From the NCBI RefSeq assembly GCF_010548275.1, contig NZ_JAAGLT010000027.1, positions 62,001-126,000 of the forward strand: a stretch of DNA of 64,000 nucleotides, written 5' to 3'. A program made the position numbers and the translations under genes. This stretch comes from Streptomyces sp. SID12488. GTDB taxonomy: Bacteria; Actinomycetota; Actinomycetes; Streptomycetales; Streptomycetaceae. How positions within the stretch are numbered: the stretch's first letter is position 1; each line of letters begins with the position of its first letter. Positions 50,639 through 59,275 of the stretch are shown piece by piece. Under the pieces are notes generated by a model. That model was not told the origin of the DNA. It saw nothing but the letters and a program-made list of their open reading frames with translations, and did no database searches.

Positions 50639-52042
50639 TCAGCGTGGTCCGAGGGTCCAGCGCGGCCCCTGCGGGCCGTCCTCGATGACGAGGCCGGACT
50701 GGTTGAGCTGATCGCGGATGGCGTCCGCGGTCCCCCAGTCCTTGCGCCCGCGGGCGGCCTCACGCTGATCGAGGACGAGTCGTACGAGGCTGTCGACGAC
50801 GCCGTGCAGGTCCTCACCCCGGTCACCGGCCTCCCCGACCCAGTGCGGGTCGAGCGGGTCGAGGCCGAGGACGCCGAGCATGGCGCGCACCTCAGCGAGC
50901 CGGGCGACGGCGGCTTCCTTGTCGTCGGCGGCGAGGGCGGAGTTGCCCTGCCTGACGGTGGTGTGCACGACGGCGAGGGCCTGCGGCACGCCCAGGTCGT
51001 CGTCCATGGCCTCGGCGAAGGCGGGCGGCACCTCGGCGGCGGGCTCGACGACGCCCCCGGCCTTCTCGACGACGCGCTGCACGAACCCCTCGATCCGGGC
51101 GAACGCCGACTCGGCCTCGCGCAGGGCGTCGTCGCTGTACTCGATCATCGAGCGGTAGTGCGGGGTGCCGAGGTAGTAGCGCAGGACGATGGGCCGCCAG
51201 GCCTTGACCATCTCGCTGACGAGGACGGAGTTGCCGAGGGACTTCGACATCTTCTCGCCGCTCATGGTGACCCACGCGTTGTGCAGCCAGTACGACGCGA
51301 AGTCGTCGCCGAAGGCCTTGGCCTGGGCGATCTCGTTCTCGTGGTGGGGGAAGATCAGGTCGAGGCCGCCGCCGTGGATGTCGAAGGCGGTGCCCAGGTA
51401 CTTGTGGGCCATGGCGGAGCACTCGAGGTGCCAGCCGGGCCGTCCCCGTCCCCAGGGCGTCTCCCAGGTGGGCTCGCCGGGCTTGGCGGTCTTCCACATG
51501 GCGAAGTCACGGGAGTCGCGCTTGCCGGTCTCGCCGTCGCCGGAGGGCTGGAGCAGGTTGTCGAGTTCCTGGTTGGACAGCTGCAGATAGCCGGGGAAGG
51601 AGCGCACGTCGAAGTAGACGTTCCCGTCGGCCTCGTACGCGTGTCCGCGCTCGATGAGCCCGCGCATCATCTCGACCATCTCGGTCACGTGCCCGGTGGC
51701 ACGCGGTTCGTAGGTCGGGGGGAGGCAGCCGAGGGCGGCGTACCCGTCGTTGAAGGCGCGCTCGTTCTCGAAACCGATGGACCACCAGGGGCGCTCCTGC
51801 TCGGCGGCCTTCTTGATGATCTTGTCGTCGATGTCGGTGACGTTGCGGATGAACGTGACGTCGTACCCGCGGTAGGTGAACCAGCGGCGCAGGATGTCGA
51901 AGTTGAGGCCGGACCGGATATGCCCGATGTGCGGGGCGGCCTGCACGGTGGCGCCACAGAGGTAGATCGAGACACAACCCGGCGTGAGCGGGGCGAAGTC
52001 ACGAATCTGCCGGGCGCTGGTGTCGTACAGGCGAATGGTCAC
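50639..52042 (-). CDS. cysS: Cysteinyl-tRNA synthetase
   Basis: A 467-residue class I aminoacyl-tRNA synthetase charging tRNA-Cys. The zinc-ligand Cys29 precedes the HIGH motif (IYLCGATVQAAPHIGHIRSG); other zinc ligands lie in GWHLECSAMA and FPHHENE. KMSKS is present in SGEKMSKSLGNS. The C-terminal DALR-like region ends PQGPRWTLGPR. GTG 52042 is the family start (VTIRLYDTSAR). The upstream 200 bp hold a dispersed repeat. Confidence 0.96.
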   Translation of the reverse strand: MTIRLYDTSARQIRDFAPLTPGCVSIYLCGATVQAAPHIGHIRSGLNFDILRRWFTYRGYDVTFIRNVTDIDDKIIKKAAEQERPWWSIGFENERAFNDGYAALGCLPPTYEPRATGHVTEMVEMMRGLIERGHAYEADGNVYFDVRSFPGYLQLSNQELDNLLQPSGDGETGKRDSRDFAMWKTAKPGEPTWETPWGRGRPGWHLECSAMAHKYLGTAFDIHGGGLDLIFPHHENEIAQAKAFGDDFASYWLHNAWVTMSGEKMSKSLGNSVLVSEMVKAWRPIVLRYYLGTPHYRSMIEYSDDALREAESAFARIEGFVQRVVEKAGGVVEPAAEVPPAFAEAMDDDLGVPQALAVVHTTVRQGNSALAADDKEAAVARLAEVRAMLGVLGLDPLDPHWVGEAGDRGEDLHGVVDSLVRLVLDQREAARGRKDWGTADAIRDQLNQSGLVIEDGPQGPRWTLGPR

Positions 52043-52125
52043 GGGACCAGGGTAGTGGCCTGCACCCGATGCCTTGCGACCCTTACCCACAAGGGCCACA
52101 TATTCGTGACATTGCCGTCCACAAT

Positions 52126-52232
52126 CCAGCCTCTCCGGCGTTTGAGGAGCGGGGGTCCAGGGGGCAGAGCCCCGGGCGGGGCCTGGGGCTCTGCCCCAGA
52201 AGGACGGGACGGGTAGGGGCGGCGGGGGCGAA
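52126..52232. repeat. Dispersed 110-bp intergenic repeat, copy 2
   Basis: CCAGCCTCTCCGGCGTTTGA then GGA at the left and GGGACGGGTAGGGGCGGCGG then GGGCGAA at the right, matching 23481-23590. The middle is a different GC hairpin (GGGGCTCTGCCCC). It lies upstream of cysS and downstream of ispF. Confidence 0.8.
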
Positions 52233-52242
52233 CTTCTCGGGC

Positions 52243-52770
52243 TCAGCCCGTACGGGCCACCAGCGCCGTGGCCACCGCCATCAGCCCTTCCTCCCGCCCC
52301 GGAAAACCGAGCCCGTCCGTCGTCGCGCCGGAGACCGACACGGGCGCGCCCACCGCCTCCGACAGCACCTTCTGCGCTTCCTCGCGCCGCTTCCCGATCT
52401 TCGGCCGGGGCCCCACCACCTGCACCGCGACGTTGCCGATGGTGAACCCCGCCGCGCGTACGATCCGTGCCGCCTCCGCCAGCAGCGTCACCCCGGACGC
52501 CCCGGACCACTCCGGGCGGCCGGTGCCGAAGTGCTGTCCGAGGTCGCCGAGGCCGGCCGCCGAGAACAGCGCGTTGCACGCGGCGTGGGCGACGACGTCC
52601 GCGTCGGAGTGACCCGCGAGGCCCGTCCCCTCGCCCTCCCACCTCAGGCCGGCGCACCACAGCTCCCGGCCCTCCTCGAAAGCGTGAATGTCGGTACCGA
52701 TGCCGACCTGGGGCAGTAGCACCGGCCCCAGCGCGGAAGACACGGCAGGCACGGAAGACTCAGAAGCCAT
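52243..52770 (-). CDS. ispF: 2-C-methyl-D-erythritol 2,4-cyclodiphosphate synthase
   Basis: A 175-residue MEP-pathway enzyme. Zinc site Asp/His in GIGTDIHAFEEGREL (D27, H29), AGHSDADVVAHAACNALFSA, DLGQHFGTGRPEWSG and C-terminal TTDGLGFPGREEGL. Forms trimers making MEcPP for isoprenoids. The start lies inside the end of ispD with an 11-bp overlap, so the pair is cotranscribed and coupled. An N-terminal 20-residue extension (MASESSVPAVSSALGPVLLP) precedes the usual start. Confidence 0.95.
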   Translation of the reverse strand: MASESSVPAVSSALGPVLLPQVGIGTDIHAFEEGRELWCAGLRWEGEGTGLAGHSDADVVAHAACNALFSAAGLGDLGQHFGTGRPEWSGASGVTLLAEAARIVRAAGFTIGNVAVQVVGPRPKIGKRREEAQKVLSEAVGAPVSVSGATTDGLGFPGREEGLMAVATALVARTG

Positions 52771-53512
52771 CGTTGAGCCTCCTGCGGGCCAGAACCGCTT
52801 CCGCCAGCACGAGATCGAGCGGCCTCGTCACCTTGAAGGCCTCCTCGTGACCGGGCACGACCACGACCCGCAGGCCCAGCTGTTCGACCATGCTCGCGTC
52901 GTCGGTGACGTTGTCGGTGATCGTCTCGTGGGCTCGTACGAGGGTGTCGATCGCGAAACCCTGCGGTGTCTGGACCGCCCGCAGTCTCGCCCGCTCCGGC
53001 GTCGCCACCACCGGTTCCGGTTCCCCGGGCGTCGTGGCCGGTTCGACCTCCTTGACGGTGTCCGCGAGCGGCAGCGCGGGGACCACGGCCCGCGCACCCT
53101 CGCGTACCGCCTCGATCACCGCGTCGACGGTGTCCACCGGTACCAGCGGGCGGGCGGCGTCGTGCACGAGGACGATGTCGATGCCGGGCGGCAGCGCGTC
53201 CAGGCCGAGCTTCACCGACTCCTGCCTGGACTCTCCGCCGGGTACGACGAGAAAGTCCGTGCGTTCGGGCAGCGGGTGGGCGTCGAGGAGGGTCTTCACC
53301 TCGGCGGCGCCGTCCGGCGGGGCCACGACGACGACCAGCGAGACGGCACGGGACGCGGCCATCGCGCGCACCGCGTGGACGAGCATGGGCGTGCCGTTCA
53401 GCGCTCGAAGCGCTTTGGGAGCGCCCGGGCCGAGGCGTACGCCCCGGCCGGCGGCCGGAATCACGGCGGCCGTACGTGCCCCGGGGGGTGTGGGGCGCGA
53501 TTCGTCAGACAT
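52760..53512 (-). CDS. ispD: 2-C-methyl-D-erythritol 4-phosphate cytidylyltransferase
   Basis: A 250-residue nucleotidyltransferase of the MEP pathway. AAVIPAAGRGVRLGPGAPKA is the CTP-binding loop. VVPGGESRQESVKLGLDALP, VLVHDAARPLVPVDTVDAV and TDDASMVEQLGLRVVVVPGH are further signatures. It is the first gene of the ispD-ispF pair. The 366-bp gap upstream to carD is empty of genes. Confidence 0.95.
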   Translation of the reverse strand: MSDESRPTPPGARTAAVIPAAGRGVRLGPGAPKALRALNGTPMLVHAVRAMAASRAVSLVVVVAPPDGAAEVKTLLDAHPLPERTDFLVVPGGESRQESVKLGLDALPPGIDIVLVHDAARPLVPVDTVDAVIEAVREGARAVVPALPLADTVKEVEPATTPGEPEPVVATPERARLRAVQTPQGFAIDTLVRAHETITDNVTDDASMVEQLGLRVVVVPGHEEAFKVTRPLDLVLAEAVLARRRLNDGF

Positions 53513-53878
53513 CGGTTCCTGTCAGGTTTGTGTGCCGAGCCCTCGTGGGTATGGCCTGGAGGAGTGCCGGGCGCGAGCCCCGATCGGACCCTTCCGTGAC
53601 ATCCGGTCGAGCCTGCTCCGGGCCCGGCACACCAAGTATCGGTACTTCAGTGCTACTGGCAGACCGCGGGGAAACAGCGACCGCGGAGAATCCGCTGCCC
53701 GTAGGAAATCCGCTGATGGTGTCAGTGCGCCAGTGGTGTCCCGGATTTGCGTCAGGACATCCGGGCACGAACATGCCGCAGCGCCCGGCGACATTGGATA
53801 CGTCATCGGGCACCGCGGCATTTCATTGCGCTACTGAGCTGAGTGAGCCGGCTTCTCAGGGCCTGCGTTCAGTCAGAG
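53513..53878. other. Intergenic region between carD and ispD
   Basis: 366 bp with no supported gene: short antisense-like frames exist but show no domain or RBS. Palindromes are few (for example CCGATACTTGG at 53635-53646 and scattered GC hairpins). It should hold the ispD promoter and the carD terminator, but neither stands out. Confidence 0.4.
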
Positions 53879-54361
53879 TCAGGACGCGAGCACCTCGTCG
53901 AGCAGTGCCTCGGCCTTGTCCTCGTTCGTGTTCTCCGCCAGCGCGAGCTCGCTCACCAGGATCTGGCGAGCCTTGGCGAGCATGCGCTTCTCACCGGCGG
54001 ACAGTCCGCGCTCACGCTCACGACGCCACAGGTCACGGACGACTTCCGCGACCTTGATGACATCGCCGGAGGCGAGCTTCTCGAGATTTGCCTTGTAACG
54101 TCGCGACCAGTTCGTGGGCTCCTCGGCAAACGGAGCGCGCAGGACCTCGAAGACCCGGTCCAGCCCTTCCTGACCAACCACATCACGTACGCCGACGAAC
54201 TCCGCATTGTCCGCTGGCACACGTACCGTCAGATCACCCTGGGCGACCTTCAGCACCAAGTAGGTCTTGTCCACGCCTTTGATCTGGCGAACTTCGATAG
54301 CCTCGATCAGCGCGGCCCCGTGATGGGGATAGACCACGGTGTCGCCAACCTTGAACGTCAT
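53879..54361 (-). CDS. carD: CarD-family RNA polymerase-binding transcription factor
   Basis: A 160-residue CarD. The N-terminal RNAP-interaction (TRCF-RID) domain begins MTFKVGDTVVYPHHGAALIE and includes IKGVDKTYLVLKVAQGDLTV. The C-terminal helical domain, with a conserved Trp (PTNWSRRYKANLEKLASGDV, DLWRRERERGLSAGEKRML), contacts promoter DNA to stabilise the open complex. It activates rRNA and many housekeeping promoters. It lies next to ispD/ispF, a common actinobacterial order. Confidence 0.97.
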   Translation of the reverse strand: MTFKVGDTVVYPHHGAALIEAIEVRQIKGVDKTYLVLKVAQGDLTVRVPADNAEFVGVRDVVGQEGLDRVFEVLRAPFAEEPTNWSRRYKANLEKLASGDVIKVAEVVRDLWRRERERGLSAGEKRMLAKARQILVSELALAENTNEDKAEALLDEVLAS

Positions 54362-55010
54362 GTGACAGGTACCCCTTCCGTGGCTATCCAGGGTAACACG
54401 GAAACGACGGCTTCTGAATGGCGTTTTCGCAGGTCAGGGCATATCTCGGGGCTTGACAACTGCAACAGGAACGTGCTTCGACAAGGCCTCGGAGGCGACG
54501 GCGCCGGGGGTATTCGCAGGTCGGAGCAGCTCTCCGAACGAAGTGAAACCCGGGCGTTACACGCACCCGGAGGCCCTGCCGAGCGACCAAACATCCACTT
54601 ATGTCCGCTTCCAGGTGTGCGACTTCCGCTACTCCGTTCGGTGAGCGGAGTCGGGCGCGGGGTGAATCCGGAATTGATCACGGCGGTCGATCTTCGATCC
54701 ATGTCCGGTCGATGTCCGGTCGATGTCCGTAGACGGCCGAGCGGATGATCTACAGGTGATCCACCGGTGATCAATTTCCGGACGCGCTCATTCCTTCACC
54801 GGAAATCCGCAAGCCCTCGCGACGGCACTTATGTGAATGTCGAAGTGGTTCATGAGGCGCCCGTCCTCTCCTGAGGCGGCACCTCCGCCCGCCCTAGAGG
54901 CGGGTCGGGTGCAGCGGCGCGGGAACGGCTCGGTAACCTAAGGCCGCTGACAGTCACTTAGGGCGGCTTTATAAGGAGCTGCCCGTGCGTTCCTAGGAGT
55001 TGCCGCCGCC
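54362..55010. other. Long intergenic region between carD and the lipoprotein gene
   Basis: 649 bp, no supported gene (a 138-codon minus-strand frame at 54358-54774 has no domain and overlaps the carD start). Visible: TTGACA at 54453-54458 (plus); three tandem ATGTCCGGTCG-like units (54699-54731); a GTGATC repeat (54756-54772); and a GCCCGCCC...GGCGGGT hairpin (54890-54908). A promoter for the lipoprotein gene must lie in the last 100 bp, which include TTATAAGGAGCT. Confidence 0.4.
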
Positions 55011-55667
55011 GTGAGCAGCAGCCTTCGACGCGGCGCCCTCGCCGCATCCGCCCTCGCGTTCTCGGTCGCCACGCTCGCCGGGTGCGCAGCCGGAAACAAC
55101 GCCCAGACGCTGGAGGTCAAGCCGGACAACGCGGCCACGACCGTCGGCGACATCAAGCTGCAGAACGTCGTCGTCATCACCCCGTCGGAGCTGGAGTCGA
55201 CCGGCCCGGCCGCCGTCTCCGCGACGGTGTTCAACACCGGCGACACCGCTCAGACGCTGGAGTCGATCACCGTCCCCGGCACCGGCAAGACCGCCGAGTT
55301 GAAGCCCGCCGAGGGCAAGAGCCTGAGCATCCCGGCCGGCGGCTCGCTCGTCATCGGGGGCAAGAACAACGCCTCCGCCGTGCTGCCGAGCAGCCGCGAG
55401 GCGGTCCAGGACGGCAATGCGCAGAAGATCACCTTCGCCTTCAGCAAGACCGGTGACGTGAGCCTGCGCGCGTTCGTCGTCCCGGCTGAGGGCTTCTACG
55501 CCTCGTGGGGCCCGACCGAGGCCCCTGCGGCACCGGCCGACACCGCCTCGCCTTCCGCCTCCGCCTCGGGCAAGCCGGCGACGTCCGCTTCCCCGAGCAC
55601 GTCCGGAGAGGCCGAGTCGCCTGCCGACGGGGCCTCCCCGAGCACCTCGGCGACGTCCGGTCAGTAA
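55011..55667 (+). CDS. Lipoprotein with DUF461/PCu(A)C-like fold
   Basis: A 218-residue lipoprotein. Signal sequence with lipobox TLAGCA (Cys near 25), then a beta-sandwich (TTVGDIKLQNVVVITPSELE, AAVSATVFNTGDTAQTLESI, LSIPAGGSLVIGG) resembling the copper-chaperone-like PCu(A)C/DUF461 fold, but without an obvious Met/His copper site. A Ser/Thr/Pro/Ala tail of about 50 residues follows. GTG 55011 after AGGAG. It is convergent with phoP across a 28-bp perfect hairpin. Confidence 0.8.
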   Translation: MSSSLRRGALAASALAFSVATLAGCAAGNNAQTLEVKPDNAATTVGDIKLQNVVVITPSELESTGPAAVSATVFNTGDTAQTLESITVPGTGKTAELKPAEGKSLSIPAGGSLVIGGKNNASAVLPSSREAVQDGNAQKITFAFSKTGDVSLRAFVVPAEGFYASWGPTEAPAAPADTASPSASASGKPATSASPSTSGEAESPADGASPSTSATSGQ

Positions 55668-55671
55668 GAGC

Positions 55672-55730
55672 CGCGTGTACGTCGAAGGGCGGGACCTCTC
55701 CAAGAGGTCCCGCCCTTCGACGTACACGCG
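55672..55730. terminator. Bidirectional terminator, perfect 28-bp stem
   Basis: Arms 55672-55699 and 55703-55730 are exact inverses with a 3-nt loop, between the convergent lipoprotein and phoP genes, starting CGCGTGTACGTCGAAGGGCG. The longest and tightest hairpin in this part. Confidence 0.88.
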
Positions 55731-55747
55731 TGCGTGTGCGGGTCGGT

Positions 55748-56428
55748 TTACGGCTCGAACTTGTATCCGAGGCCGCGGACCGTCACCAGGTACCTGGGCG
55801 CACCCGGGTCCGGCTCGATCTTGGCGCGCAGGCGCTTGACGTGGACGTCGAGGGTCTTGGTGTCACCCACGTAGTCGGCGCCCCAGACCCGGTCGATGAG
55901 CTGCATACGGGTCAGTACGCGGCCGGCGTTGCGCAGCAGCATCTCCAGCAGGTCGAACTCCTTGAGCGGGAGGTCGATCTTGGCGCCGGAGACGGTGACC
56001 ACGTGGCGGTCGACGTCCATCCGGACCGGGCCTGCCTCCAGCGCGGCCGGGCTGACCTCCTCGGGCTCGCCCCGGCGGCGCAGGACGGCGCGGATGCGGG
56101 CGACCAGTTCGCGGGAGGAGAAGGGCTTGGTGACGTAGTCGTCGGCCCCTATCTCCAGGCCGACGACCTTGTCGATCTCGCTGTCCTTGGCGGTGACCAT
56201 GATCACCGGGACGTTCGATTTGACGCGCAGCTGACGGCAGACCTCCGTACCGGGCAGGCCCGGCAGCATCAGGTCGAGCAGGACGAGGTCGGCGCCGTTG
56301 CGCTCGAACTCGTCGAGTCCGTCGGGGCCGGTGGCCGCGATGGCGACCTCGAAGCCCTCCTTGCGGAGCATGTAGGAAAGAGCGTCGGAGAAGGATTCCT
56401 CATCCTCGACGACGAGCACTCGGGTCAC
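55748..56428 (-). CDS. phoP: Phosphate response regulator PhoP
   Basis: A 226-residue OmpR-family response regulator. Receiver: EDE at 8-10, phospho-acceptor D52 in LVLLDLMLPGLPG, and the VTKPFSSREL lysine. C-terminal wHTH: LPLKEFDLLEMLLRNAGRVL, VWGADYVGDTKTLDVHVKRL, VTVRGLGYKFEP. It binds PHO boxes to control phosphate and antibiotic genes. Its ATG overlaps the phoR TGA by 4 bp (ATGA), so the two are coupled. Confidence 0.97.
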   Translation of the reverse strand: MTRVLVVEDEESFSDALSYMLRKEGFEVAIAATGPDGLDEFERNGADLVLLDLMLPGLPGTEVCRQLRVKSNVPVIMVTAKDSEIDKVVGLEIGADDYVTKPFSSRELVARIRAVLRRRGEPEEVSPAALEAGPVRMDVDRHVVTVSGAKIDLPLKEFDLLEMLLRNAGRVLTRMQLIDRVWGADYVGDTKTLDVHVKRLRAKIEPDPGAPRYLVTVRGLGYKFEP

Positions 56429-57750
56429 GGATGGACCTCCGGGGCGTGAAGCGGATCGTAAGGGGATGTACCGGTGGTCCGGTCGGCCACTTCGCCGGGG
56501 TCGGACGGTCCGTCCCCGGCTTCGGGGTCGGAGTCTGGGAGTGACTCGGGGTGTGAGTCATGGTCGTACAGGTGCGGCCGGTTCGCACGGGCTCGGCGGC
56601 CGGTGGCCGCCTCGGGGAGTCGCAGGGTGAACGTGGAGCCCTGGCCCTCGGAGCTCCACACCGTGACCTCCCCGCCGTGCGAGGCGGCCACGTGCTTGAC
56701 GATCGCCAGCCCGAGGCCCGTACCGCCGGTGGCGCGGGAGCGGGCGGGGTCGACGCGGTAGAAGCGCTCGAAGATGCGCTCCTTGTCCTTGTCGGAGATG
56801 CCTATGCCCTGGTCGGTCACGGCGACCTCGATCAGGTCCCCGCCCGGCGAGTTCACCCGGCGGGCCGCTATGCCGACGCGGGTGGTGGAGGGCGAGTAGT
56901 TGACAGCGTTCTCGACGAGGTTGCCGAGGGCGGCGGCGAGCTGGCCGCGGTTGCCCCAGACGCGCAGGTCGGCGGTTCCTCCGGCGGCCATGGTGATCTG
57001 CTTGGCGCCGGCCTGGTGGCGGCAGCGGTCGACGGCCTCGGCGACGAGTTCGTCGACGCGGACCGGCTCGGCGTCCTCCAGCGGGTCGTCGTTCTGCACC
57101 CGGGAGAGGTCGATGAGTTCCTGGACGAGGCTGGTCAGCCGGGTGGCCTCGATCTGCATCCGGCCGGCGAAGCGTTCGACGGCCTCGGGGTCGTCCGAGG
57201 CGCCCATGACGGCCTCGGAGAGGAGGGAGAGGGCGCCGGTGGGGGTCTTGAGCTCGTGGCTGACGTTCGCGACGAAGTCGCGCCGTACCGCCTCGATGCG
57301 GCGGGCCTCGGTGAGGTCCTCGACGAGGAGGAGGATGAGCCGGGAGCCGAGCGGGGCGACGCGTGCGGAGACCGCGAGGGCCTCGCCGCGTCCGGTGCCG
57401 CGCCTGGGGAGGTCCAGCTCGACCTGGCGTATCTCGCCGTCACGCCGGGTGTCGCGGGCCATGTGGAGCATCGGCTCCACCGAGAGCTTTCCGCCGCGGA
57501 CCAGTCCGAGGGCGTACGCCGCCGAGCTGGCCTTGACGACGGCGTCGGCCTCGTCGAGTACGACGGCCGAGGAGCGCAGCACGGACAGCACCGTGTCGAC
57601 GCCGGGCGGCAGTACGGGGTCGGTGTGCAGGGAGGTGCGGGTGGGGCGTTTCTGGTCGCGCTCGCTCCAGCGGAACGCCAGCATGGCGATGACGCCGGTG
57701 AGCACCCCGGCGATCGCTGCCGCTGCGGCGACAGCCGCGTTCACGTCCAT
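56425..57750 (-). CDS. phoR: Phosphate sensor histidine kinase PhoR
   Basis: 441 residues. An N-terminal membrane helix (about 5-27), a PAS-like region (about 55-145), HisKA with H165 in ANVSHELKTPTG, and HATPase_c with GNLVENAVNYSP, DQGIGISDKDKERIFERFYR and GTGLGLAIVKHVAASHGGEV. A polar tail of about 50 residues follows. It autophosphorylates in low phosphate and passes phosphate to PhoP. Divergent from phoU, with PHO boxes between. Confidence 0.96.
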   Translation of the reverse strand: MDVNAAVAAAAAIAGVLTGVIAMLAFRWSERDQKRPTRTSLHTDPVLPPGVDTVLSVLRSSAVVLDEADAVVKASSAAYALGLVRGGKLSVEPMLHMARDTRRDGEIRQVELDLPRRGTGRGEALAVSARVAPLGSRLILLLVEDLTEARRIEAVRRDFVANVSHELKTPTGALSLLSEAVMGASDDPEAVERFAGRMQIEATRLTSLVQELIDLSRVQNDDPLEDAEPVRVDELVAEAVDRCRHQAGAKQITMAAGGTADLRVWGNRGQLAAALGNLVENAVNYSPSTTRVGIAARRVNSPGGDLIEVAVTDQGIGISDKDKERIFERFYRVDPARSRATGGTGLGLAIVKHVAASHGGEVTVWSSEGQGSTFTLRLPEAATGRRARANRPHLYDHDSHPESLPDSDPEAGDGPSDPGEVADRTTGTSPYDPLHAPEVHP

Positions 57751-57823
57751 GCAGCCAGGTTAGGCATGGGACAGGTCCTGGCCACAGCCAACAGAGTGCG
57801 ACCTCGAACACTCGTCGCCCAGA

Positions 57824-57856
57824 GTTCACCTTGGAGCCAGTATTGGTTCATTTGTC
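57824..57856. promoter_or_regulatory. PHO box (three 11-bp direct repeat units)
   Basis: GTTCACCTTGG (57824-57834), AGCCAGTATTG (degenerate, 57835-57845) and GTTCATTTGTC (57846-57856) match the PhoP direct-repeat unit GTTCACC in tandem at 11-bp spacing. Located between divergent phoR and phoU, where PhoP is known to act in Streptomyces, so it should control both. Confidence 0.88.
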
Positions 57857-57953
57857 GGGGCGGAAAAGGACGCGTGCGGGGCCGAACGTGGGAGCGTGGG
57901 GGTCACGGGGCCCGCTGTTCGCCCCCGAACGGACGTCAAGAGAGGGACACCTG

Positions 57954-58643
57954 ATGCGTGACGCGTACCACGAGGAACTTGACTCGATCGGCGATAGTCT
58001 GGTCGAGATGGCCCGACTTGTCGGGTCGGCGATCGGGCGTGCCACGACGGCGATACTCGACTCCGATCTGAAGCTGGCCGAAAGTGTCATCGAGGCCGAC
58101 GCCAGGGTCGACGAGCTCCAGCACGACCTGGAGGGCCGCGCCATAGCGCTGCTGGCCCGCCAGCAGCCGGTGGCGACCGACCTGCGGATCGTTGTCACGT
58201 CGCTGCGGATGAGCGCCGACCTGGAGCGCTCGGGCGACCTCGCCCAGCACGTCGCCAAGCTGGCCCGGCTGCGTTTCCCGGAGCGTGCGGTCCCGAGCGA
58301 CCTGCACGCCACGATCCTGGAGATGGGCCAGCTCGCGCAGCGTCTGATGGCGAAGGCGGCCGAGGTCATCATCACCAAGGACGTCGATCTGGCGATGCAG
58401 CTGGAGACGGACGACGACGAGATGGACCTGCTGCACCGCACGCTCTTCCGGCACCTGATGGAGGACCGCTGGAAGCACGGCATCGAGACGGCGGTCGACG
58501 TCACGCTGCTGGGCCGCTACTACGAGCGCTTCGCGGACCACGCGGTGTCGGTCGCCAAGCGTGTGGTGTTCCTGGTGACGGGCGAGCACGCGGACGAGCT
58601 GCAGCAGGACGTGCAGCCGCCCACCGGGGCCGAGGGAGCCTGA
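57954..58643 (+). CDS. phoU: Phosphate transport/signalling regulator PhoU
   Basis: A 229-residue two-repeat helical PhoU. MRDAYHEELDSIGDSLVEMA starts repeat 1; metal-ligand motifs are ILDSDLKLAESVIEADARVD (repeat 1) and KDVDLAMQLETDDDEMDLLH (repeat 2), ending RYYERFADHAVSVAKRVVFL. It links the Pst transporter to PhoR. ATG 57954 follows AGAGGGA. The metallothionein-like peptide gene follows 165 bp downstream, as in the known Streptomyces phoU-mtpA arrangement. Confidence 0.96.
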   Translation: MRDAYHEELDSIGDSLVEMARLVGSAIGRATTAILDSDLKLAESVIEADARVDELQHDLEGRAIALLARQQPVATDLRIVVTSLRMSADLERSGDLAQHVAKLARLRFPERAVPSDLHATILEMGQLAQRLMAKAAEVIITKDVDLAMQLETDDDEMDLLHRTLFRHLMEDRWKHGIETAVDVTLLGRYYERFADHAVSVAKRVVFLVTGEHADELQQDVQPPTGAEGA

Positions 58644-58808
58644 GTAAGGCCTAGCCTCCGGCCGGCTCCGCGGCGGGGGCGCGCGGGGCCGGCTCTCGTG
58701 CCGCCGAGGGGTCCGCGAGCCTCCGTGCGCCGTTGATGCGCCCGGCGGGGCGGGCATGCAATGGGGCGAAGGCACCCGTCTCCAGGATCCAGGCTCCAGG
58801 AGGGCCCC

Positions 58809-58961
58809 ATGGCCGAGACCCCCAGCACGCCCGACCCGACGCAGGCACGCGAGACGCAGCAGCCCGCCGAGATAAAGACCCTGCCCCTGTTCGGCGCGTG
58901 CGGCTGCGGCTCCGGCTGCGGGTGCGGGTGCCAGTCGGGCAACCCCTGCCAGTGCGGCTGA
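58809..58961 (+). CDS. mtpA: Metallothionein-like Cys-rich peptide (MtpA-like)
   Basis: A 50-residue peptide with a polar half (MAETPSTPDPTQARETQQPA) and a C-terminal Cys cluster, CGCGSGCGCGCQSGNPCQCG, with seven Cys in CxC and CxxxxC spacing. Such clusters bind Zn, Cu or Cd. Its place after phoU matches mtpA, reported as PhoP-dependent in Streptomyces. ATG 58809 follows AGGAGG. A short terminator follows. Confidence 0.85.
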   Translation: MAETPSTPDPTQARETQQPAEIKTLPLFGACGCGSGCGCGCQSGNPCQCG

Positions 58962-58994
58962 CGGCGTATCACCAGCTGCACCACTGAGGCCGTG

Positions 58995-59032
58995 AGGACC
59001 CTGTCTCCCGTTGTGGGAGATGGGGTCCTTTT
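58995..59032 (+). terminator. Intrinsic terminator downstream of mtpA
   Basis: AGGACCC, TCTCCC, then GGGAGA and GGGTCCT followed by TTTT: a two-segment stem with a U-tract, the most textbook-like terminator in this part. Confidence 0.85.
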
Positions 59033-59275
59033 GTGTGAGGTTTGTGTACTGCGGGGCAGTCCACCCCTGTCCGGGGCGGTGGAGGACGACCTCGACGGTC
59101 GTTGAACGGGCATACTCTTCACAGCAGTTGACGCCCGAACGCTGTCCATGCACAACAGGCACCCTGTTGCCATCTCGTTAACCAGCACTTCTTGACGTCA
59201 CGTGCTGCACCCGCGTTGGCTGCCGTATCTGTATCTGGGTTCGTCCTGCTGTTCCCCGCCTGGAAGGCACCTGCC

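Noticed and set aside
53505..53821. Short minus-strand frames between carD and ispD
   Set aside because: Two overlapping frames of about 100 codons, neither with an RBS, domain or family resemblance.
54358..54774. 138-codon minus-strand frame upstream of carD
   Set aside because: Overlaps the carD start, has no recognisable domain and consists of Ser/Pro/Arg-rich sequence typical of noncoding high-GC DNA.
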